Source: Pogonophryne albipinna (lineage: Eukaryota; Chordata; Actinopteri; Perciformes; Artedidraconidae). Taken from it: a DNA stretch of 64,000 bases. The notes beneath the pieces were generated by a model. The model did not search any database and was not told the DNA's origin. It was given only the letters and a program-made list of their open reading frames with translations. The stretch lies in assembly GCA_028583405.1 (NCBI GenBank), contig CM053251.1, forward strand, positions 4,919,483-4,983,482, written 5' to 3'. This document shows, in pieces, positions 25,474 through 37,489 of the stretch (positions within the stretch are counted from its first letter, which is position 1; each line of letters begins with the position of its first letter). A program made the translations under genes and the position numbers.

Positions 25474-26082
25474 CCTAAAAAGAAAGTATGAGCAATGGAT
25501 CTTACTAGAATTGGGAAGAGTTTAAACATTAAACAGAAACATTTTCAAGCAAAAAATTACCTAACACACCAAGCAAATACCCTTAAGCCTAAATTAATCT
25601 AACCGTAAATGGTCCCAAAACATTTATTTCATTAGTCCAATCATTGATTGGCTTAAAATAAGTAAGACTCAACAAACACAGAAACGTTACAAGGGGGAAA
25701 AAAGCTTCATATTAAATGTATTTCAGAGGAACTCTAACTCCTCATGTTCCAGATGTTAGACTAGGCAGGTGTGGACATAGAGAGAAACTCCCTCTGGAGG
25801 AATCTTTGGGATTATAGCCTTTGAAGACCATTAACATGCACAAAAACCCAAACAGGAAAGAAAAAACCCTAAATAGCTTATTGAGGCCCCTTTAAGTAAA
25901 ATGTTACTTAAGTGAAAGTACGTAAGTATTCATCTGCAAAATGTCCTAGTATCAAAATTACTCAGTAAGAATGGGTCTTGTAAAAGTGTCTATATATATT
26001 CTATAGACTATTATAAGAGTGGTTTTAATGTTGTGATGGGTCAAAATGGAGCCAATTTTGGGTGGTTTAGTTGTGTTAAGAG

Positions 26083-26660
26083 GCACGCTCACACCGGAGT
26101 ACTTTTCCCCGTACTTTTCCCGATTAGTTCCATTAGTACCCCTTATTTTGCGTTCACACCAAAAAGAGTACTTAGTGCCGGGAACTTTTACCCCCATTTG
26201 TAATGCCTGCTAGAGAGGTGGTACTCTCCTGGGGAGAAAAAAGTACCAATTTCTATTGGCTGGGCGAATTGCAAACCACGCCTCGTAAAACTCTGAAAAG
26301 TTGTGTGAAGCCGCCATTGTATTTGCTGGCATTAGCATTATTAGCATTAGCCCCGCGCACCAACGGAGAGAGAATAACTTATGGCAACACAAAAAAAAAC
26401 ATGGGAGCGGTGGAGTGATGAGGAGGTGTCGGCGTTCTGGCGATTTACTCGGAAGGCTTCCGAGACTTTGGGCGGCAGTATACGCCGTGAAGTTGTTTGC
26501 GGCCTGCCAGTAAACCCAAAGCAGAAGAAGAAGAAGTGACGTCAGCGGCTTCATTTGCGTAATCTTCCCTCAGGGAACTTATTCCGGTGTGAACGCGATC
26601 TGTACTTAGTTCCATGGGGGTACTAAGTGCCGGCACTAAGTACGGCAAAGTGAAAGCGGC
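26083..26660 (+). mobile_element. Non-autonomous PIF/Harbinger-like element
   Basis: The left end GGCACGCTCACACCGGAGTA and the right end, read in reverse (GCCGCTTTCACTTTGCCGTA), form a diverged inverted repeat; GTACTTAGTGCCGG-type words recur near both ends. It contains a short Myb/SANT-like frame, which fits Harbinger elements because those encode a Myb-like accessory protein. No DDE nuclease is present. Borders are to within about 5 bp. Confidence 0.6.
26381..26539 (+). pseudogene. Myb/SANT-like leader of a Harbinger accessory gene (remnant)
   Basis: A 52-codon frame starts MATQKKTWERWSDEEV. The W-x(2)-W-S-D-E-E-V pattern is the opening helix of the Myb/SANT/trihelix domain carried by Harbinger transposon accessory proteins. 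After about 25 residues the similarity stops, and the frame ends in a Lys-rich tail (KQKKKK) and a stop. The second and third helices are missing, so it is most likely an internal-deletion product of an autonomous element and not a working DNA-binding protein. Confidence 0.5.
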
Positions 26661-27010
26661 TAAGGTCTCAAATCCCATATGTAATTTACAATATTTCCCT
26701 CTGAGATGTCGTGGAGTAGAAGCACCAAGTGGCAGAAATAGAAACACCGAAGTAAAGTACAAGTAATTTAAGATTATACTTAAGTACTTGCATTGGATGT
26801 ACTTAGTTACAATCCGCCACAGTAAGTCACTTAAAACCTAATGCGGGAAAAAAATCAATCAGACGATTCACTTTACTCGACCGCGATAGGTATCTGCTTT
26901 CTTCTTGTTCTTCAAGTCATTATTTGCGGAGAGCCGACTCTCCATGATGGCGCCAGGGAAGAAAGCTGTAAAGCCTTTCTTGAGACAGAGAGATAGACGG
27001 ATAGATGTCT

Positions 27011-27521
27011 GGAGAGACAGGCGGGTAGGGAGGCAGGGAGACAGGCGGGTAGGGAGGCAGGGAGACAGGCGGGTAGGGAGGCAGGGAGACAGGCGGGTAG
27101 GGAGGCAGGGAGACAGGCGGGTAGGGAGGCAGGGAGACAGGCGGGTAGGGAGGCAGGGAGACAGGCGGGTATAGGCAGAGAGATAGACGGATAGACGTCT
27201 GGAGAGACAGGCGGGTAGGGAGGCAGGGAGACAGGTGGGTGGGAGGCAGGGAGACAGGCGGGTAGGGAGGCAGGGAGACAGGCGGGTAGGGAGGCAGGGA
27301 GACAGGCAGATAGGGAGGCAGGGAGACAGACGGGTTGGAGGCAGGGAGACAGGCAGATAGGGAGGCAGGGAGACAGGCGGGTAGGGAGGCAGGGAGACAG
27401 GTGGGTGAGAGGCAGGGAGACAGGCGGGTGGGAGGCAGGGAGACAGGCAGATAGGGAGGCACAGAGACAGGCGGGTAGGGAGGCAGGGAGACAGGCGGGT
27501 GGGAGGCAGGGAGACAGGCAG
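27011..27521. repeat. 24-bp G-rich minisatellite, about 20 copies
   Basis: The unit is GCGGGTAGGGAGGCAGGGAG plus ACAG, with variants GTGGGTGGGAGG and GCAGATAGGGAGG. A different segment (AGAGAGATAGACGGATAGA followed by GTCTGGAGAG) occurs at the left border and again at about 27177-27210, so the array is two blocks with a shared start. Each unit has three GGG runs on the + strand. Long frames on both strands come from the period of 24. Confidence 0.95.
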
Positions 27522-27599
27522 CAATCACACTGCACAAACACGCAGAGGTCAACGCTATCACGGAAACGAGCGTGTTATTTCGTAGCATTTCATCATCAT

Positions 27600-28640
27600 C
27601 ATCCATCTCGGTCGCATGCGCTCTCTCTCCCCCTTTCATGGCTGGATTTCTCATTGATGACAAAGCCATTTATGTCTCTCTTATGTTCCTCCCCCCTCTC
27701 CCTCCTCCCCTACCCACCCCTCACTGCCTCTCCTTTATTCTCCCTGCTATTTATGCTTCCTCTATTTATTTTATTTTTTTGCACTTTCTTTTGTCTTTCA
27801 TTCTCAATTTGCGTCTCCTTCTCTTTTTCTCCCTTCTTCGCCTCGCTCACATCTCAGCTATTGTTTCCTCCTCTCTCACCTCCTCCCCCACTGCTCTTTC
27901 TTACATCATTTTCTCTCTAAACACCTCCCCCCTCTTCCTCCTTTCCATTTTACCTTTCCTGTGATTTAAATTCTCATCTTTCTTGCTTTCCTCTTTCACT
28001 CTTACTCTGCCCCCCTCCTAACTTTGCTCGCCCTCTTTTACATGCTTTCTTCCTCTCTTATCACCTCCCTTATTGTTCTCGATACATCACCACTACTTCT
28101 TTTCCTACTCTCCCAACGTGTGCCTTCACAATCCCCTGTTTTCCTTTCCTTAACTTTGTTCTGTATCTTTTCTCTTTCCTCATCTTTTCCTCTTGCTTTC
28201 CCTTTCTCAACTCTCCTTGTTCTCCACGGCCACACCTTTCCTTCCTTTCCTTCCTTTCCTTCCTTTCCTTCCTTTCCTTCCTTTCCTTCCTTTCCTTACA
28301 GTCTTCCATCTTTACTCCCAGTTCTATAATCTTCCTCCGTACATCATCTGATTTCTTTATATCTATCCTCCATGGCCTTTTTCCTTTCCCATCTCTCCAT
28401 CTCCTCCCTTTCTTAATCCTCACATCCTTTCATGTTTCCTTCTTCTCTCCTCTTGCTCCTCCCCCTTCTTTCTCTCCTGCTTTATTCCTTATCCCACATG
28501 CGCTGCTCTCCTCCCCCTTCCGTCACACCCTAATTCTCCTCCACTTTTCCTTCTTTCCTTTTATCTATCTATACTTTAACTTACACATATGCTTACTGCT
28601 ATATCTTCCTCCTCGTTTCCTCCTTTTCCTTCCAGTACAT
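27600..28640. repeat. Pyrimidine-rich stretch with CCTTCCTTT array
   Basis: About 1 kb of strongly C+T-biased DNA with few purines; a 9-bp CCTTCCTTT unit is tandemly repeated at about 28238-28298. Several open frames across it reflect the rarity of stop codons in pyrimidine-rich DNA. Confidence 0.85.
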
Positions 28641-28842
28641 GTTTAAAATAATAAAATCCATTGCAATATTTAAAAAAGACATATCAAATGGATTAAGCAA
28701 TATTACAGTTATAACACCTTAAGGTCAAAAAAACATTCAAGCAAATAAATAGATAAAATCATGAAAAAACACTTTATAAAATCCGCCAAATAATTCATTA
28801 AGCGGATCAATTATACATTCATATTCTGATCATCTGATCATT

Positions 28843-29045
28843 AGGGCGGCGGTGGCGAAGTCCATAGGGACTTGGCTTGGCAACTGGAAGGTCACCAGTT
28901 CAAGTGCTACCGAGGTGTCCCTGAGCAAGGCACTGCTCCCTCCACTGCTCCCCGGGCGCCGTACATACAGTAATGGCAGCCCACTGCCCCTAACACTAGG
29001 ATGGGTCAAATGCAGAGAAACCATTTCGTTACATAGAACATGTTC
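28843..29045 (+). mobile_element. tRNA-derived SINE just upstream of exon 3
   Basis: The head GGGCGGCGGTGGCGAAGT looks like an A-box region and GGTCACCAGTTCAAG a B box. The body CCCTGAGCAAGGCACTGCTC and the tail AAATGCAGAGAAACCATTTC are typical of a common teleost SINE. It ends about 40 bp before exon 3, so the acceptor's branch region lies in or beside the SINE tail. Confidence 0.78.
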
Positions 29046-29086
29046 AATCTTCTTCAATTAATATCCTCTTCCTCTCCTTTCCTCAG

Positions 29087-29239
29087 CGCTCAGAGATAAC
29101 CGCATCCAGCTGCATTTCTCCTCTTCCGTCGAGCTCTCCATCGACATCGGAGAGGTACAGCTGTCGGACGAGGGCGAGTACACCTGCTCCCTCTTCACCA
29201 TGCCCGTCCGCACCGCCAGGGCTACAGTCACCGTGCTAG
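29087..29239 (+). CDS. cadm3: cadm3 exon 3: second half of Ig V domain
   Basis: The exon is 153 bp, phase 1 to phase 1. Its first two bases complete an Ala codon with the last base of exon 2, giving the family sequence ALRDNRIQL. It continues with VELSI and EVQLSDEGEYTC, the D-E-F strands; the F-strand cysteine at 29184-29186 pairs with the one in exon 2. FTMPVRTA and the G strand TVTVLG follow. Acceptor CTTTCCTCAG and donor AG|GTGGGT are good. A SINE ends about 40 bp before the exon, and a CA repeat begins about 10 bp after the donor, so this splice unit is tightly flanked by repeats. Confidence 0.94.
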   Translation, partial: RSEITASSCISPLPSSSPSTSERYSCRTRASTPAPSSPCPSAPPGLQSPC

Positions 29240-29248
29240 GTGGGTCTC

Positions 29249-29271
29249 ACACACACACACACACACACATG
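29249..29271. repeat. Short (CA)n repeat next to the exon 3 donor
   Basis: About 11 CA units starting about 10 bp after the 5' splice site of exon 3. Confidence 0.95.
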
Positions 29272-30257
29272 CATATTCTAACACACTGTGCATATTGGAG
29301 GGCAATCTGTCATCTCGATGTTGCCAAAAACAGGATGCAGCTTTCCCAGACCTTGAAATAAACCTGTGACTGTTTGTACCCGACTGTCAGGCAGATTAGC
29401 ATATTCACTTTTTTAAGGGCAGGTGAAAAACAACAACAATACAAATAATTGCTCATTGTAATATAATAAAGATTATTACTCTATAGGAACCTTTTTACCT
29501 CGTGGCTTTTCTTGAAGGAGGATTCCTCTGTGTGAGGCACATCCTAAGGGTTATTCAGATTTGATTCTGAAGCTTTTCTAAAAAGAAAAATGGTTCTCTG
29601 TTCTCACTCAGGTCTATAACGCAACATCCTTATCTTTGTTGTGTTCACACTCTCCTTTAAAACTGATTGACAGGTGATAAATCAGCTTGACTGCCATCTG
29701 TCTTCATTACTCAACCAAACCTGTGGGATTGTGACAACTATGAATGGATACTCCAAAGTTCTCCTCATTTTCTTACAAATATCTCACAACAATGTCTTCT
29801 TTCGGACTACACAAGCAGGAAATGTATTCCCCTTCAAATGACAAACAGAGTTTAACTTGTTTAGAGTTGCGAAAAAGTGGCTCAAATTCACCTTGATGCA
29901 CCGCTGTGGCGTTGTGCTGGCCTGACCTCCCCTGCTGAGTTTACCCTGGCGCAGAGCAGAATGAAGTTTGACCCTGTGGATGTCCACATGCGAGCAGAGG
30001 CTGCCTGTTGGCATGAAGCAAAGAACTGCGGCACTAAAGTGTTTCACTTCCACAAAGTTAAAGGACTTATGAAAGACGGATTAGAAAGAAATGTCTGCAA
30101 TCAGTTCAGAGAAGGCAGAGATTTCGTGACTTCACTTTTCTGTATGGGTAAAAGCTGTACAAACACTGGATCATTCGTTACATACATTTTAGATTCTCCA
30201 CTCCTCATGACAAATAATTTGATCTTAATGTATACAATGGAGTTTCCCTTTTTTACG

Positions 30258-30473
30258 TCTCTTCTACATCAACATGTGTCCCCTCTTCTTCATGTCTCTT
30301 CTACATCAACATGTGTCCCCTCTTCTTCATGTCTCTTCTACATCAACATGTGTCCCCTCTTCTTCATGTCTCTTCTACATCAACATGTGTCCCCTCTTCT
30401 TCATGTCTCTTCTACATCAACATGTGTCCCCTCTTCTTCATGTCTCTTCTACATCAACATGTGTCCCCTCTGT
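30258..30473. repeat. 37-bp minisatellite, nearly 6 copies
   Basis: The unit TCTTCTACATCAACATGTGT plus CCCCTCTTCTTCATGTC is repeated with almost no differences. Because 37 is not a multiple of 3, one translation frame cycles through all three readings of the unit. Confidence 0.96.
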
Positions 30474-30689
30474 GGAAAGAGACTCTGAAAGTTTCAGGAA
30501 CAAAGATTCTCTCTCTTTTTGTCCTGATCCATTTCTATAAAAACCTGTCTGAAAATGAGCTGATCAGATTTTGGCCACTTTATGATGTCATAAGGTTTTG
30601 TTGGCTTGTGTAACCATTAGCCAATCAGCAACCAAGGTAACCCCCCCCCCCCCCCCCCACCTTATCACCTGAATCTCCTCCTAGAGCAC

Positions 30690-30925
30690 CATTGTGTTCT
30701 TTTTAACCAAATGTCTCTCAGAGGGGCGTGGGGGGGGGCTCCTTATTTTCATCTAAAGTAACAGACAGAGAATCAGCACTTTTGAAACAGGGCTGAAACA
30801 GAGGGGATTATGGGTAATGCTGCAATGATCTGTTTGGTGTTTGGAGCCAAACACTTCAGAGACATGTTTGTATATATCTGAGACCTGTAATATATTGATG
30901 AAAAACAGTATAATAGGGAACCTTT
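30690..30925 (+). mobile_element. MITE-like repeat, family also at 41416-41967
   Basis: GGGGATTATGGGTAATGCTG, ATGATCTGTTTGGT, TTCAGAGACATGTTTGTATA and TATAATAGGGAACCTTTAA parallel the right half of the repeat ending at 41967. The left end is not resolved. Confidence 0.5.
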
Positions 30926-32732
30926 AAGTAAAAGCTGACATTCTGCAGTGTCACCGATCAATTGAAAGATAGGATTGTAAATACTCCATTTCTTTTGGGA
31001 CGTTCATGTTACAGCCCTCCCTGTGATGCCTTCATCCAGTCTGATCCAGAGCCGTGCTTACAGCGTTAACCTTTGTGTAAGGTTACGACCTCTTCTTTGA
31101 GATGGATGTTATTACCTATACGTAACGCTACCCTGCGGCCTGCAATAAATTGTGATCAGCTGTGGGCCGAGTGGGCCTGTTCATTGATTGGTTATTGGGC
31201 GAATCGGCTTTGGACATCCACGAATAGTCTTTCAAGTATTGATTTTTATTAGTCGAGTTGTTATTTCTCCTCATTCTGGACACATTTCATCCTGTAGCTG
31301 AGAACAAAGCACTGTGCTCGGCAGAACTGTAATGTAGCAACACACACAGAGAGGCTCACTGTATACATGGGAGAGACAGCTGGGCTGATATTCCTGGGAG
31401 GTTGTGTCGGGCTCATTTATGGCCAATATTTCATAGCATCCAATGCCAATTTCAAACTGCTGCGCGGTGAAATTGAATCACATTTGTGCTGATCATGAAA
31501 AATCCATGTTTATTCAACAAATGAGCTCTCGTCGCTTAATTTTGTATCATTTACAGAAATAATGCATTTTGTATGTTCTATGATATTGATAGTTTCTAAG
31601 GAGGATCAATTATTGCTATTTCCTCTCTGCTTCTCTAATTCAATGCACCATCATTTGCCAACTTATTCTCAGATAAAAACGCAGCTGCAGAGGGTGTCTG
31701 CCTCATTCTCTTGGAGAAGCACTAAGTGGAAACAAGAGCTGCTAACATGGAAATATTCAGGGCGGGGCATGACGATAACAACGACTGTTCTGTTGCCGAA
31801 AGCCCACATGGTTGCTCCCCATATTTGGGGTTTGTCCAGAGCATCTATGAATACATCTATTAGATGATATTGACTCAAATATGTTGGCAGTGCTGTAAAG
31901 TATATTAAAAATGATTTACTATGGTTGCTCTGGACAACAGCACAAATTGAACGCCTGAAATGTTAATGTGATGTGTGTGTAACGGGGGAGGGGAACGTGT
32001 GTGTCGAAGCAAGTGCAAATACAGGGCCTATTTATCTCTTTAAATTCAAATTAACATGAGAATCACTCCTCCTCCATATTTCTAACAATTGGGCGGTAAT
32101 TGTGAGCATTTTGTATTCACTGTAATTGACGGCTGTGACACTGTATTCGGCGTTCGATAAATATTTCATGACCCCAGAGAGGGAGCCAAGCCATTAAAAA
32201 TGTATAGTAACATGTCCAAAAAACGCATGGACCCTATGGGGAAATCAGTCAAAGACAAGGAGTTTATGCACATCAGCGTTCATGAGTGTGTGTTTTATTC
32301 TTGTTATGACATATGCTGTGTTTTGATAGACACAAACACACTTGAGCGCATAACTGCTGAGTCCGGTCAGTTTGAAAGGCCCGTGTGTGTGAGAGTAAAG
32401 TGTGTGTCATGCCTGTGTGCTCTCTCCTGAGCTAAGCAGAGAATAATTTATAACGGCTTTATTCTCTTTTATTCTCCTCGTAGAGGGAAGGGTCTCGACA
32501 GGGCTTCTCCAGCCAATTCTGTATGAGCAGTATTATTCCCTCATTAATATTCAATGCTACTTTACTGCCATGAGCTTCAGCACACAATGCACTACGTCAA
32601 AAACTGCAACATTAAAAATTGACCACATTTTTATTTTTTTGATCCAGACCTTGGTCCGTGCACGGTGCTTTATATTGAAACATCTGTCTGTTTGCTGGGA
32701 AATCATACTGACACCATGCAATATGACTCTAT

Positions 32733-33730
<998 letters not shown>

Positions 33731-35659
33731 CATGTATCCATCCATCTACTTCCTAATAACTTGTAATATTATGGAAATGTCTTGAAATTTCTGGCCTGAA
33801 AAATGTCACACATTTTCATAATTGGTACAAAATCTTGTCAATTTAAATGACAATATATCATGTTCCCTCCTGGGATCTCCAGCTCTACTTTTCCGTCTGT
33901 CCCTGTCTTCTTCTCTTTCTTTCTCTGTCCACCCCCTCTCTTTCTCTCCTCCCTAAATGGCGCTATAAACAGCAAACCAAGTGTTTTTTCTAAAGCAGAA
34001 TGACAGTTAACTCCGCCAACACTTGGAGAAAAGTGCTGCTCACTACAGCTCCAGATGGTATATGGCAAGAAAAGTTTATTTCTCTCCACTCTCGCCTTCG
34101 ACCATGATGGTGAGGAGTGGATTCGGAAATATTTGGCAGGGTGCAGTCGTAGATTCCTTCCTTCCCCTGCTGAACAACAACTTGTGCTCCATGTTAAAAT
34201 AGTAATTAAGCAAAAATGTGTCTCCTTTTAACCGGCTGAGGAGGAATCTGGAGGACAACTGTGGGTGTATCATGACATTTTGGTTTGGCTCGAGGTTTCA
34301 AAACTGGCTTTTTGTTTTGAATCTGACCTTTGGCTCACTTCATCCCTCTTTCCTTCCCAGTTTCTTTGTGCAAACTATCACACAAGGCACCACTGCCTCC
34401 CCACTAAAAACCATTAAGTCTGACTGAGTCATTAAAACTCCCATCTTGGCTTTTAAGTAATGAATTCTGAGTGTTAATAATCCCTGCAAAATCTAATTTA
34501 CTTGACATTTTGAACTGATCTGAAGTACTTAGAATGAACCGTCACACAATGCTATTAACCAGACTCACTTTTATTGTAGAAATGCCAAGGCTGTCAAAGT
34601 AAATGTGGAACTCATGCTGCTGGTTTTAAAGGGGTAGCACAATGTCCCACTTGAATTCAATGTTCATCTCAGTAGGATAACATTGGGATATGGTACTTGA
34701 TTGATGTCAGAAGTACTGCTGTAATGTGAAAGTTAATGAATGATCGTATAACTTAATTTTCACCTCTTTATTCAGCTTCTGTAGAGTTTCAACAAGTCTT
34801 ACTAAAAATGCGGTCGTCTTGAGACTCATACACTGCACTTAAAATCTGTATTTTGTGCCGTGCATTCATTAAGAAGATGTCGACAGAGTAAGAGTGTGGA
34901 GTTCCCCTGTGAATATGTATTACTACAAGCATTTTGATCACAATTTCAAAACCCCAACCACTTCACAGTGTTAATCCTCTGTCTTGTTAAGCAATAAAAA
35001 GGCCTATATTTTTCCATCCAACTGGTGTTGCACCCATCCAATCCACCACATTGTTATTTGGTCCGATACTGACCTTATTACAGGAAATAACCAATAACAC
35101 ATCAATATAGTGTCTTTGTTAATATCAGACATTACCACCAACAGAGTTTTAGTGGCAAACGTCCTCATTTGTATTAAAACGTCATGGTATTGACCTTTTT
35201 GTCTTTATTGTCCAAGTCCATTAAACTCAATGTAACAATATGTCAACAGCTGATATAGAGCTTTTAATGTGGTTATTTTGCCTTCATGGTGACTTGTTTT
35301 TTAAATTGCTGTCAAAATCTGTTCAAAATGACCATTGACAGGACTGGTTTCTAAACGGCCTTCACTCAGTTTAAGTGTCTCCTCTTGTCCTGTGGAATAA
35401 TAATAATACATTTAATATATATAGCGCTTCTCAGCTGCCAAGACAAATCTCAAAGCGTTGAGTTTGTTGTTTGTTGGTCACAAGAAAAACAACACTTTTA
35501 AATAAAAGAGTGCTGAACTATGAATAAAACTTATTAAGGGAAAAAACCCTAAAATCAAAGTAAAAGAAGGCGTGTCCTACTCGTCCAATGTTGTGAGACA
35601 TTACTGCATTGATTTGTAGTCACTTTGTCACATGGAAGCTGTTGTGAAAAAATCATGAA

Positions 35660-35930
35660 CTGTAAACAAAGTAATGCTGAATTTACAATGCGCTGCAGTT
35701 TCAAAAATTATGCAAATAAAAAAACACAAATGTGCCAAAACACATGCAAATGAAGAAACATCGTCACCAACATGACAACACATGCGCAGCATTTAGAAAA
35801 CATTCACCAACTGGAAGAAACATGTGCAGCATTAACTGAAAGCGCTGCAAAAACAAAATGCTGCAAATAGAAAAACGCTGCAAGAAGCTCAGAACACAAC
35901 GGAAACGGGGACACTAAAAAGTGACGCACA
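35660..35930. mobile_element. Remnant of the TIR repeat found at 51986-53007
   Basis: Words such as CCAAAACACATGCAAATGAA, GAAACATCGTCACCAAC, AAACGCTGCAAGAAGCTCA and GGGGACACTAAAAAGTGACG are shared, directly or inverted, with the element at 51986-53007 and with 63040-63920. Confidence 0.6.
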
Positions 35931-36432
35931 CAGCTGGGACCAGAGCGCTGTTCAAGGATCATAAAGCTGGCCAGCCTAACAGTTCATGTGGTTCTGTAAC
36001 ATCATTAAGATACATCCGCCTTTTCTTCTCAGCCTTTCTTTGCACAGTCTTAAGTGGCCGCTTGCCATCAAACATAAAAGATATTGATAAACACTGATGG
36101 GGAGACAGTAGGTCTGATTATTCTGCAAAGACATCGGGAACAGGAGCTTACAGTAAATGAAGCTGCTGTGCAATGACTGAACACTTTTTGGGGCACATCA
36201 AGCCTCCATCATTATATTCCTCAGAGCTTCACAGTTTCAGAATTGACCTAATAAATCCAAACTGAGATATTGAAGATGCTGTATCAAATGTTGCTGTTGC
36301 AAAAACCATGCAGTATTTCTTACCTCAGCCCTTGGCCTTTCTTTTGTCTCCGGCTCCAAGGTGAGCCCTGCAGCATGAAAGTTTCCTCTCCTTCTCTTTA
36401 CACCAACTCTTTCTGGCTCTTTCTCTCTTTAG

Positions 36433-36570
36433 GTGTGCCCGGCAAACCTCAGATCTCGGGCTTTGAGAATGCAGTGCCGGCGGGGGGCACGGTCACCCTG
36501 ACCTGCACCAGTACAGGCAGCAAACCCGCTGCCAGTCTGCGCTGGTACAAAGGAAACCAGGAGCTGGAAG
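36433..36570 (+). CDS. cadm3: cadm3 exon 4: first half of first Ig C2 domain
   Basis: The exon is 138 bp, phase 1 to phase 1. It opens with GVPGKPQISG, the conserved linker into the second Ig domain of CADM proteins. VTLTC follows with the B-strand cysteine at 36504-36506, then the CADM signature SGSKPAA-like segment (here TGSKPAASLRW) with the core tryptophan at 36543-36545. Acceptor CTCTCTTTAG, donor AAG|GTGAGA. The intron just downstream is rich in TG dinucleotides for about 80 bp, a kind of sequence bound by CELF-type splicing factors. Confidence 0.93.
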
Positions 36571-36658
36571 GTGAGAGACAGACAGAGTGTGTGGACGCTG
36601 TGTGTGTGTGAGAAAATGTGTGTTGGTGCGCTCTGGTTTGGATCTGTGTGTGTGTGGT

Positions 36659-37229
36659 CAGGGTTGAGAGATGTAATCCGTTACACTTACTAGTTACATT
36701 TGAACAAATCAGTAACCTAATATAAGTATCAGGATATGAAAGTAATGTATCCTGATTACTTTCTGCTACTTTTTGGTTATCTCAATATCAAATGCAATCC
36801 AAATATATAAGAGAGAACATAAATAACAATAATATTTTTTGTGTTTAAGGGTATTATGTAAAGCAAAGAAAACATATTAGACAAGAAGAAATGTATATGA
36901 AGATATTTTGTATGAAAATGGGTCATCCTAAATTATAGTCAAGGCACATATAGTATAAGTCACAAATGCTGTATTAGTTTGAAACATTTATTAAAAGCAA
37001 ACACTTCTTTTGTTCAATACATCAGGTGTCCTCCTACTGCATTTGGAAATAAATTGATATGTATTTTAAAGAGTATTGTAGGGTTGTAATCCTCCTAGTA
37101 ATCCCCAGTTTTGAAAGATGTACCAGTAATCTGATTACAAATCTTTTTATGTTACTGTTATCGAATACCTTCCCTTTGTATCCTGATTACATAATCCCCT
37201 TACATGTAATCCGTTGCTCCCGCAGCCTG
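36659..37229. mobile_element. hAT-like element, TAATCC-rich
   Basis: The left end CAGGGTTGAGAGATGTAATC and the inverted right end (GTAATCCGTTGCTCCCGCAG, then CCTG) both carry GTAATCCGTT, and GTGTGGT lies directly outside both ends. The interior repeats TAATC-type words. The right half recurs as a fragment at about 48770-48895. The flanking sequence is TG-rich, so the apparent duplication is weaker evidence. Confidence 0.65.
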
Positions 37230-37406
37230 GTGTGGTTCTGTGAAGGTGTGTGGGACAGAGTGTGTCGGACAGAGTGTGTGAGGGAGGATCTGTAGGAATG
37301 TGAAGATGTGGTTTGTGTACAAGTGTGTGTGTGTTCCCTCTGCTTACAGCAAGTGTGTGTGTGATCCTGCATTAATCAGCGTGTACGGGGATTTTGCAAG
37401 GAAAGT

Positions 37407-37409
<3 letters not shown>

Positions 37410-37488
<79 letters not shown>
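37410..37488. repeat. (GT)n microsatellite
   Basis: An uninterrupted GT array of about 79 bp. Confidence 0.98.

Positions 37489-37489
<1 letters not shown>

Larger units (their letters stand above)
25895..26820. mobile_element. hAT-like AGTAC-rich repeat interrupted by a Harbinger element
   Basis: The left side (TACTTAAGTGAAAGTACGTA) and right side (TTAAGTACTTGCATTGGATG, then TACTTAGTTACAATCCGCCA) are AGTAC-rich ends of the repeat type also seen near 6900-7090. Between them lies the separate element at about 26083-26660. Outer limits are approximate. Confidence 0.5.

Noticed and set aside
26868..27669. Overlapping 209-249-codon frames on the - strand (Leu-Pro-Ala-Cys repeats)
   Set aside because: They are translations of the 24-bp minisatellite; the period is a multiple of 3, so all frames stay open.
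27405..28329. Several 100-170-codon frames in the pyrimidine-rich stretch
   Set aside because: Low-complexity Ser/Leu/Pro/Phe translations of C+T-rich DNA, open on chance grounds.
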